From: Paulinella micropora
Lineage: Eukaryota > Cercozoa > Imbricatea > Euglyphida > Paulinellidae
Length of the DNA: 64,000 nt
Reading direction: 5' to 3'
Assembly: GCA_019918135.1 (NCBI GenBank)
Contig: WBZZ01002847.1
Span: 186,001 to 250,000 of the forward strand
Shown in pieces: positions 48,562 to 56,183 of the stretch (position 1 is the first letter of the stretch; each line of letters starts with the position of its first letter). The position numbers and the translations under genes are program-made. The notes beneath the pieces are model-generated. The model was not told the DNA's origin and ran no database searches. It worked only from the letters and a program-made list of their open reading frames with translations.

Positions 48562-50032
48562 ATGCCCCCCCAAAAAAAGCACAAACACTCGCAGTCGCCG
48601 GCGGGGGGGCAACCTGTTGCAAAGCCACCGCGAGAGAGGTCGTTACCAAGCCCCGCCGCGGCTGTCTGCGCGCGCCATCACCGGCCCAGCGACCTGCAAG
48701 ATTGCCTGCAGCACTTAAAAAAGACGCTAGCCGAAAACGGGGGCCAGAGTGATAAGGTGTTGTCTGAGCTGGATAAGATGCTGCAAAAAAAAACAACCTT
48801 CTACACTGAGGCCAAAAACAGACTGCGTACATACTTTACGGGACAATAAAGAGCCAGCACTGTCTGACGAAGAGCCAGATCTGTACCAAAAAGAAGGCAC
48901 AGTTCTAACATTACCAACAAAAGCTTGCAAGGATAAAGACTTTAGCAGGTTTAAAGATCTCTGCCTCCAAAGATGGCTTAAAGACGGAGATGTCTTCGTC
49001 GCTTTCCCCGACGACGTTCCAGAGGACAGGGGCCAGTGGCACGTCTTCAAACGCTCCGGTGACAAAGGAATCTTGCTGGACGCGGGAGTACAGGCACATT
49101 TGCACACAATCACAAACGGGTTGGTACCAGGAATAGAACGCGCGTGGGCTGTCGAGACGGACGACGGCGGAGCACTCGAATACTGGTTCTGTATGCCCTA
49201 CGCCGGCAAGCGACCAAGCGACCAAACCCAGACGTCGTTTGAGCAGGATGACGAGATTTGGAACAATTGGCTTAGGGACGTAAAGCTGTTCTTAAGTGCG
49301 TTAGCGAAGGCCCGCATTCTGTACTGGGACTTGGCGGAGTGGAACCTGCTCTTAGACGACAACAAAGAATTCCGGCCCATCGACTTTGACCACGAGCGGC
49401 TGGCGGCGTTAAAGGTTGAGCCGCATTCCCGGGCCCAAGCACAGAAATGTTCCTACCTAGAGCACACACGAAACAGTCTGCGACAGGAACCCGTGAGGGT
49501 CACCGACTTGGTAGACTTTAGCAACCGCGTGTGCTGCTGGGCCGTGTACACCTGTTCCTGGATTCAGGTGCAGGTTTGGGTAGAAGAAAAAAGCCAAGGT
49601 ACACAATCCCTGCCCGAACTCCCCCACGCCCGGCTAAGGAAGGGGCTCCTAGGCTCTGTGTCGCATCCGCCCCGTACTCGGTTGCTGGCGTGTGCGCTGT
49701 GGTGGGCGGACCTAGAGAGCCCCAAGGTGGGCCCATTCTACTCGCTTTTTATGTACCTGAAAGAAGCCAAGGCCTCGTGGCCTGTCAGCACACGCTTTTG
49801 GTACCCAGCTGATTCTGCAAAAGAAATCGAGGTAGATGAATCATATTTATGGCAGGGGGGCTTTCTGAGCTTGTACGAAGACGATTCTAGCCGTTTCGGT
49901 CTAACAAAAATACGTGCGGTCTCTTTTGCTAAGCGAACCCCGCCCCGAGGTATACAGAAAGAGACGTGGCTGCGCTATCTAAGCCTCGAGTTCTTGCAGC
50001 TGGTCCTGGCTACCGACTTTCTGGCCAGCTAG
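48562..50032 (+). CDS. Divergent protein-kinase-fold protein
   Basis: The N-terminus is best placed at ATG 48562, which opens a 95-codon frame (48562-48849) with a Lys/His/Ser/Pro-rich start. The main frame (48749-50032) has no early ATG. An in-phase GT-AG interval of 52 bases (48827-48878, with CTGAC near its end) could join them. In the main frame, YWDLAEWNLLL (about residue 192) matches the catalytic loop with Asp194 and Asn199, and IDFDHE (about 211) matches the metal-binding DFG position. The hinge-like EYWFCMPYAG lies before them. I cannot place a glycine-rich loop. It may be an atypical or lipid/aminoglycoside-type kinase. A gene-end module follows the stop. Confidence 0.7.
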
Positions 50033-50035
50033 GTT

Positions 50036-50085
50036 CTCGGTGCCAAGATTAAAAACTTTGTCAAGGGTTTTTTTTATTAATACCC
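50036..50085 (+). terminator. Gene-end module after the kinase gene
   Basis: GGTGCCAAGATTAAAAAC, TTTGTCAAGGG and a T run begin three bases after the stop codon. The same string, as GTGCCAAGATTAAAACTTTG then TCAGGGATTTTTTT, recurs many times in the array and at 54,080. Here it is in sense orientation at a gene end. Confidence 0.5.
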
Positions 50086-50223
50086 AACGGCAGCAAAAAC
50101 AGGCCTCCGCACAGCCTGCAGCCAAGCCAGACGCAAGCAAGGCCGTCGCAGCAACGTTGCAAGCAATCTGTTGCAAGCACTCCGGAGGAGCATGCTGCAC
50201 CCAAGCGCCGCAGAGCAGAAAAT

Positions 50224-50634
50224 ATGGAAAGCGCACCCAAGCGCCGCAAGATGGATGCGGGACAAGACGTGATGCTGACCCACGGGATGAGCAGACATGA
50301 CCTGCACAGCTGGGAAGAAGAAGATATTTCGAGCCCACAAGGCAAACGCGTCCTCCGGGCGATCATGAGCAAGATGAAATCGCTGTACAAAAAGTCGCTC
50401 ACTAATACCAAACACTTCATGTCACGTGGTAGGGTGCGCCAGTGGATCAAGAAAAACAAAAAGAATGCCTTGCTGCGCGATTATTTTGATGCCAAGGGCC
50501 GACGGAAATTGGCGTGGCACATTGAACCGCATCATCCCTGCCTCGGTCGGTGGGCTAGACCACCCCCGGCTCTTTGCGCAGTACGTGCGCAAGAAAGTAC
50601 TCAACAAGATTTGGATGACCTTGACATGTGGTGA
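50224..50634 (+). CDS. Small basic protein, 136 aa as read
   Basis: ATG 50224 starts a Lys/Arg/Met-rich protein whose first 100 residues look natural, with a helical, nuclear-type basic composition. The last 35 residues as read are Pro/Arg/Ala-rich, while an overlapping plus-strand frame (50426-50725) looks more protein-like and runs almost to the TTTTTAATTAAAG signal at about 50,730. The C-terminus is therefore uncertain, with one frame change or intron likely. No known family is seen. Confidence 0.5.
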   Translation: MESAPKRRKMDAGQDVMLTHGMSRHDLHSWEEEDISSPQGKRVLRAIMSKMKSLYKKSLTNTKHFMSRGRVRQWIKKNKKNALLRDYFDAKGRRKLAWHIEPHHPCLGRWARPPPALCAVRAQESTQQDLDDLDMW

Positions 50635-50727
50635 AGAAAAAAAGGCATTGGCTGTGCTAGGGATTCTTTTTGTATTCCCATGTCGCGGCTCTGTTGCTGA
50701 TCTTAGCAACAAGAGAAATCCTTGATG

Positions 50728-50745
50728 TAAGTTTTTAATTAAAGC
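50728..50745 (+). terminator. Gene-end signal
   Basis: GTTTTTAATTAAAGCCCG lies just after the preceding small gene. A near-identical signal, CTTTTAATTAAACCCGG, lies at about 58,775. In both places a truncated gene piece starts within about 10 bases. Confidence 0.45.
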
Positions 50746-50750
50746 CCGCT

Positions 50751-51012
50751 TTGTCACTTGTTCTTGTACCTCGTGGCCAAGAACCGCTGGGCGATGGGCG
50801 ACGAGTTGCGACGAGAATCCGCTCGTCGAGCGGATTGGTGCGCCCAGGTACAGCAGAATACGATGAAGAGGCGCGCCGCGCTAGCCAAGGTCCGCCACGG
50901 AAATTCGGATGCGCTGGCCTTAGAATCTCCGTGGCGGGCCTACTTTGAGGAGCTCGGGATTCCTGACAATTACCTGCGGGTCGAGTTGCAAGTTTTGTTA
51001 GGCTTAGTTTAA
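50751..51012 (+). pseudogene. Truncated 3' copy of the BRO-N-like gene
   Basis: The sequence encodes YLVAKNRWAMGDELRRES, then a diverged stretch, then LGIPDNYLRVELQV, matching the last 85 codons of the 51,209-52,798 gene (YLVAKNRWALGDELQRES and LGIPDKYLRVELQV). The 5' four-fifths of the gene is missing and the copy shows internal loss and frame disturbance. It lies just upstream of its full-length relative on the same strand, with an 18-base G run (51,021-51,038) in between. Confidence 0.8.
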
Positions 51013-51208
51013 CTGTCACTGGGGGGGGGGGGGGGGGGAGGGAGAGAATAGCTTCCCCCCCTCCCCCGCCCGTGCTTTGCCTCCCTCCCTCCTGATGCGT
51101 GTTGCGGACGGGGGGGGGAGCGAGGGGGGAAGGAGAGATAAGGAAATAAATACCACTTGTGGTGCGCTGCGTATACACATACACAAATATACAAATTGTA
51201 AAGTCCGC

Positions 51209-52798
51209 ATGAGCGCGCAGCAAGCCATGGCTCTTGTGCCCGCCAGGGTCGCCAAGGCTCCGGTGCCACTGCCGAGCAGTGGTGGCACCCGAGACCCCAA
51301 TGACGCCATTTCGGATAACAAAGTTTTGATGCAAATCAAGCATAACGAATTACGCTCTGTCCGACAAACTCCTGACGCGTTCTATTCGGTTACGGATGCT
51401 ATACGCGCTATTACTGGCTGCAAGGAAGATGTTGCACGCATTAAGTGGAGACGAGTAAGAAAAAAAATTCAGGACGCATTTGTTCCTGAAAACAACCCCT
51501 CAAAATTTCCCGTGAAATTTTACGCATTCCCGTATCGGACAGCGCGGGCCGGTCCGTCTACTCAGGCGCCCCCACGCGAAGTGCGGGAAGGAGATTCCAG
51601 AGCGGTGCCTTGCGTTCGATTTCAACATTTGCTGGTCGTGTTGAGCCATATCAATCACCCTATTTGCAAACAAATTGCAACAGAAATGGCAAACCTGTCA
51701 ACCCGCGCGACCACTGGGGACGAGGCTCTGGAAGCAGCGTTGGCGGTGCGCCGCGCGGAGCTTCCGCAAGAAGATCGAGACACCATGCGAGCGGGGCTGC
51801 TTGGTAGCAATTCCAGCAAATCCTCAAGCGCTGTCGTGCCCACTGCGGAGTGTGTGGCACTGCAAACCAAGTTGATTTCCCAGCTTGAGAAATTGCTGGA
51901 ATCGAAGGATTGCCAGATCGTAGACAAGCAGCAAATTATATCGGCACAAAAGCAAATCATCTCCGAGCAGGCAGGCCGGCTTGCGCAGTATCAAGTCATC
52001 ATGGCCCAGGAAGTGCGCATTGCGCGACTCGAGGAGCAGAACGAGTCGTGCAAGCGTCGACGACTGTTGCTGGCCGCCTCTCCTGCGCCCGACGCGGCCC
52101 CCGAGAGCGCGCAGTACCCCCCTGGCTCTACGTGCAAAGGTGATGCTGCCTTCCCGTTCCTAATGGTGGAGCACGCGCGTGTCTTGGGCGAGAAGCTGGC
52201 GCGGTCGCTGACCAACCACGCCAAGCAGGTGCGAGACGAGTATATACGCAAGCATGCCCCAGCACCCGACGCGGAGAGCGGGGAAGTAGACAAGAAGGTA
52301 GCAGCCATCGTGGCGTCCCAAGCCAACCAGGAGGCCCTTGAGGCCCTGCGCGATTCGGCACGCCAAGTCCTACGCCTGGATGACGATGCACGGCTCAAGG
52401 CGCTGTTTGCGGCGGTGAATGGATCTCGAGTGCACAGTGCAGTGAGTCAGGTAATCTGCCAACGCCTGCCCGCCAACACATTTAATTCCACCCAGCTTCC
52501 GCTTGGGCACTTGTTTATCTACCTCGTGGCCAAGAACCGCTGGGCGTTGGGCGACGAGTTGCAACGCGAATCAGAGCTTGAAGCCACCTTGGCGCAAGAT
52601 GTGCTAGGGGCAGACATGTATCTGTACACGCTCGACGAGCCGAGCGGCTTGGTGCGCCCGGGGACGGCAGAATACGACGAGAGATGTGCAGCGCTAGCCA
52701 AGGCCCGCCACGGAGATTCGGATGCGCTGGCCTACTTTGAGGGGCTCGGGATTCCTGACAAGTACCTGCGGGTCGAGTTGCAAGTTTGTGAGGCCTAG
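51209..52798 (+). CDS. BRO-N/KilA-like DNA-binding protein with coiled coil, 529 aa
   Basis: ATG 51209 follows an A/T-rich leader. Residues of about 50-165 (FYSVTDAIRAITGC, then KWRRVRKKI, then FQHLLVVLSHINHPICKQIA) follow the pattern of BRO-N or related antirepressor-type DNA-binding domains found in large DNA viruses and phages. A coiled coil spans about 215-285, ending in a basic CKRRR patch. A helical region and a conserved C-terminal domain (about 430-529) follow; that last domain is duplicated as a fragment upstream. A role in DNA binding or gene control is inferred from the family. Polyadenylation-like TTAATTAAAAATC follows the stop. Confidence 0.7.
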   Translation: MSAQQAMALVPARVAKAPVPLPSSGGTRDPNDAISDNKVLMQIKHNELRSVRQTPDAFYSVTDAIRAITGCKEDVARIKWRRVRKKIQDAFVPENNPSKFPVKFYAFPYRTARAGPSTQAPPREVREGDSRAVPCVRFQHLLVVLSHINHPICKQIATEMANLSTRATTGDEALEAALAVRRAELPQEDRDTMRAGLLGSNSSKSSSAVVPTAECVALQTKLISQLEKLLESKDCQIVDKQQIISAQKQIISEQAGRLAQYQVIMAQEVRIARLEEQNESCKRRRLLLAASPAPDAAPESAQYPPGSTCKGDAAFPFLMVEHARVLGEKLARSLTNHAKQVRDEYIRKHAPAPDAESGEVDKKVAAIVASQANQEALEALRDSARQVLRLDDDARLKALFAAVNGSRVHSAVSQVICQRLPANTFNSTQLPLGHLFIYLVAKNRWALGDELQRESELEATLAQDVLGADMYLYTLDEPSGLVRPGTAEYDERCAALAKARHGDSDALAYFEGLGIPDKYLRVELQVCEA

Positions 52799-53280
52799 CT
52801 TTTCCGCCCGCCCGCGCTCAAGTATGGTTATTAATTAAAAATCACACGTTATAGCCAAGCCAAAAAAAAATCGGACTCTGCGCCTGACCAGGTGAATTTT
52901 GCGTGACCACGCGCTAACCGTATTTTTGTTGACAATCGAACCAGCCGGCCCGCACACTGGAAAAGTGGCAAGGGGATGGGTTGTGGAAACTTCGCTTCCG
53001 ACTCTTTGCTGAGTCTGGACTGCCATGTTGGCCTGCGATCGGGTTAACATATTTTCTGTAAAAATGCAAAGCTCGTTCTATTTTTGTAGCAGAATGTGCA
53101 ACAAAGCTTGACAGCCTTACACCTGGCACTGAAAACAAGGAGCGGGAGAGGGCAGAGGCAGGAAGGAAGAAACACGATTTGTCTTTGCCCTCCATCTTGA
53201 CAAAGTTTTAGTTTTGGCATTGAGAACTAAAAGAGGGAGAAAAAAGGACCAGGTTAAATTTGTGGCTTTAGATAAAGAGC

Positions 53281-53430
53281 AAAACCCTCCCCCCCCCCCC
53301 CCCCCTCGTGCGCTCGCCTGAGAAGAAGGAGCAGCGGGGAGAGGGAAGGAGGGGGACAGGGAAGGGGCGCGCTGAAAAAGTACAATTTACGCTGAATTAA
53401 ATTCCGACAGTCCCAGACTTGGCACCGGAG
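53281..53430. repeat. Dispersed repeat, partner of 15,366-15,566
   Basis: The order of motifs is the same as in the left-flank copy: AAAACCCTCCCCCC, GAGAAGAAGGAGCAGCGGGG, GGGGCGCGCTGAAAAAGTAC, AATTTACGCTGAATTAAATT and CCAGACTTGGCACCGG. The two copies are 38 kb apart on either side of the array. Confidence 0.65.
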
Positions 53431-54037
53431 GACTAACAGTTTGGAACTAGTGAGCACCTTTAAAAGACGACTATGGCAGTGATCCTGCCTTCCTTTTACT
53501 TACTAGCTCACCGGTATACAAGCAAACTATAATATGCAGTCTTGTGAAACGGAGACATTTTTATTATCCACAACTGCAAGTGCAAAATATAAGTACAACC
53601 GATTGGGTCAACAAAGAATTCGGCTGATCAGACCAAGATCAATTCAAATACTACCTAGATAAACATGAGCAGTTAGACTTTCAAGTTTCTTTTATTCAAT
53701 AAAAGGCAAGAGGCGACCAGCTGTCTAAGTTGACAGCCTGACCCTCTGACTTACTCACTACTGTAAACCTAAGGGGGAGAGAGGGGCGGGGGTCAATGGA
53801 GGGAGAAGGAGGGGGGGGGCGCTCCCGGAAAATTCTACTTATCTTTGCTTCCCTTCAGCCCGCGCCGGTGGGCTGACTTCTCAGTGTCAATTATATTGAC
53901 TTTGCCGAGCTTTAATTCCGCGTATTTTACAAATTCTTGACGCGCCCCTCCTCTCTTTTAAATTTATCTTGTGTCTCTCCTCCCTCTCTCCTCCCCTCCC
54001 CCCCCTTTCATTTGCTAGTCCCCCGGTGCCAAGTCTA

Positions 54038-54070
54038 AGACTGTCGGATTTAATACATCCGACAGTCTTT
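54038..54070. terminator. 13-bp stem hairpin plus gene-end module
   Basis: AAGACTGTCGGAT and ATCCGACAGTCTT pair around a TTAATAC loop. A GTGCCAAGATTAGAAC and TTTGTCAGTGATTTTTTT module follows at 54,080-54,110. The element lies between the BRO-N-like gene and the convergent minus-strand gene. Confidence 0.6.
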
Positions 54071-54262
54071 TAAGTTTTCAGTGCCAAGATTAGAACTTTG
54101 TCAGTGATTTTTTTATTATTATTTCTTTTTTGTACATTCTCAGCGCACAAATAGCCGTAGATAGCACCCCGAAAAAACACGGCGGGCAACGAGTCACGCG
54201 CAGCACAGCTTGTATTTTTTTCAAAAAATGAGTTTCTTTTACTTTTCTAGTAACACCCCACT

Positions 54263-55882
54263 TTAATCGGAGTCCGTGTTGTCATCCTCCTGGAGCTCTT
54301 CTTCTTCTACTTCTTCTTCTTCTTCGCCTGCGCGTGTGCTGGGCTGAGAGGGGGCACGAGGTTCAGCCGCTTTCAGCCTCTCCGAGTCGGGCACGGGCAC
54401 GGGGCAATCAGAGCAAAGGGGCACCAGTAGATCTCCGCTGAGCCTGACGCTGGTCTGGTCACAGACGACGCATGGGCTGTTGATGTAAGCAGCGGCGGCT
54501 TGCAGCTCCACCACGCCGCAGGCGCTGCAAAAGCACTCCCAGCTGGGCATGCAGAAGGTAGTCGCCACCGCCTTGCAACCGTAAGTAGCGCAGGTGTAGC
54601 GAGTCGCCCCCCACTTGTAGCCCGTGGGGTCCAGACTCCTGCAGTACTGCATGGGCGTGCCGCAGTTCTGGCACGGCTGCTCCTTCCCGTCTGGGAGTAT
54701 GACGTATTCGTTGGCTCGCAGGCAGGACTTGCGCAAGCAAAGCCACTTCTTCTCGGAGGCGCGCCAGATCCGGCGAGAGGACAGAGACTTTCCTTGCTCC
54801 AGGACGAGGCGGGCCTGGTTGACCTCAGCTTTGTACAAATTGGGTAAGGCTCCCTGTAGAGCGTTGAAGCGCAAAGGCTGGCGCGGGGCCGCGGGCGGGC
54901 GCTGCTGCTGCTGCGGCTGTTGTTGCTTTTGTTGGTGCTGCTGGCGCTGGTGTTTGGCCTCGGCGTGCTGAACCTGGTTGCAAGGCAGACACATGCGCGC
55001 CTGCCCGTGGCCCTCCTCGCCGATGGCCAGTGAGCAGGCGTCAAACGGGTGGGTGGCACGGTCGCAGCTGACGCAGCGGTGGCAGCCGTCTGCCGCTATG
55101 CGCAGAAGGCAGCCGGGGCACTTTGCTTCCGTGGCCTGCGCAATCTTGTCCCAGTCGTACTGCTTCTTCTCCAGAGGTCTGGCGAGGCTGCAGTCGGCGG
55201 TTGGAGAGCTGGGGGAATACACAGGGGAGCGCGTCGCCGAGTCCGCCAGCAACTTCAGCAGAGCTGCACCTGATTCCTGACCTTGGGGGAGATCGGGCAG
55301 AGGCGCTTGGGCGTGATCGTCTTCTTGTGCGCACTCGTCGTCCAGGCCGCAGGGCGTACGCAATTTGAAGGACGGCGGGGCCACGCCTGGCTGCAGCTCG
55401 ACTCCCTCGCCCTTAATTTCGTCCCCGACCCGTGAGAGAGCTGGCTCTTCACCCTGCACACCCTCCACTTGCATCTCCACCTCGTGCGCACCTTTCAAAC
55501 TTTCCTGACCACCCCATTCTTTGTCGTCGTCGTCGTCACCCGAGTGCGGCTCCGGGCTAGCAAGACGCGCGCGCTCTGCGGAAGTTGCTAGCCCGGAGCT
55601 CTCCGTCTGAGCGTCGCCCTTCTTCGTCGGCAAGGGAACGGTGCCACAGCGTCGTCGTCGCCCACGCTGCGCCCCGGGCGTTTGTAAGGCAGGGGTCAAG
55701 TTCGACACCGTGAAAGGGCGGCTGCGGATCTTGCGCCCTCGCTGCGTAACTGCTAGGAGGACGTGATCTCGTGCAGCCATGCGATTGGCAGCACGGCGCG
55801 CTCTAGCCCGGGACGCATCCTCAGCCTCCCCCTCGGCCGTCGACGATGGCAGCTTTGCTACAGCGCGTCTGCGTTGCCTCAT
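54263..55882 (-). CDS. Cys-rich regulator-like protein with Gln-rich and acidic segments, 539 aa
   Basis: ATG 55882 is the first ATG of the frame. The N-terminal 250 residues are basic then acidic and disordered. Residues of about 260-320 hold CPGC, CHRCVSC and MCLPC groups plus His, a probable zinc-binding module. A Gln-rich run follows (about 325-345). A second Cys cluster (about 385-505) has repeated C-x2-C and C-x4-C pairs (CQNC, CSAC, CVVC, CSDC). The C-terminus is a Glu run and acidic tail encoded by a trinucleotide repeat. The layout suggests a nuclear regulator; no named family is recognised. Confidence 0.7.
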   Translation of the reverse strand: MRQRRRAVAKLPSSTAEGEAEDASRARARRAANRMAARDHVLLAVTQRGRKIRSRPFTVSNLTPALQTPGAQRGRRRRCGTVPLPTKKGDAQTESSGLATSAERARLASPEPHSGDDDDDKEWGGQESLKGAHEVEMQVEGVQGEEPALSRVGDEIKGEGVELQPGVAPPSFKLRTPCGLDDECAQEDDHAQAPLPDLPQGQESGAALLKLLADSATRSPVYSPSSPTADCSLARPLEKKQYDWDKIAQATEAKCPGCLLRIAADGCHRCVSCDRATHPFDACSLAIGEEGHGQARMCLPCNQVQHAEAKHQRQQHQQKQQQPQQQQRPPAAPRQPLRFNALQGALPNLYKAEVNQARLVLEQGKSLSSRRIWRASEKKWLCLRKSCLRANEYVILPDGKEQPCQNCGTPMQYCRSLDPTGYKWGATRYTCATYGCKAVATTFCMPSWECFCSACGVVELQAAAAYINSPCVVCDQTSVRLSGDLLVPLCSDCPVPVPDSERLKAAEPRAPSQPSTRAGEEEEEVEEEELQEDDNTDSD

Positions 55883-56183
55883 GAACAAAGTGCGTAAGGC
55901 TTTTTTATTTTGTGCGAACACACTCAAAGGAGGCCGCCCCCCCCCCCCCGAGCTCTCACAGATAAGTACTTGCAAGAAGTGTATTTTCAAACCAGTCCCA
56001 GTGCATTGTTCTCAATGAATGATACAAGATCCGTCTGCAAGCAAAAGCAAGAACATGAAGCGAGCCGTTTTTTTTTGGGGGGGGGTGGGGGGCTTGCTTT
56101 TTTTGTGCACAGCACACAAAAAAGGGGCAGACACACACTAAAAGCAAAGGGCGCCGTGCGGTCTCTCAAAGAGAGAGAAACTT
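55883..56183. other. Divergent intergenic region
   Basis: It separates the minus-strand Cys-rich gene from the spliced plus-strand gene. It contains a C run (about 55,940), a T run with G run (about 56,071-56,092) and A/T-rich sequence that may hold both promoters. Short frames here are not convincing. Confidence 0.4.

Larger units (their letters stand above)
52799..54262. other. 1.46-kb intergenic region with stray array modules
   Basis: It holds a gene-end signal (about 52,830), module pieces at 53,100-53,240 (GCTTGACAGCCTTACACC, CTTGACAAAGTTTTAG), the dispersed repeat at 53,281-53,430, a unique A/T-rich stretch at 53,440-53,760 with no open frame, a G-rich tract, and inverted modules at 53,900-53,950. 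The unique stretch could be a non-coding RNA or remnant, but I see no RNA family in it. Confidence 0.45.
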
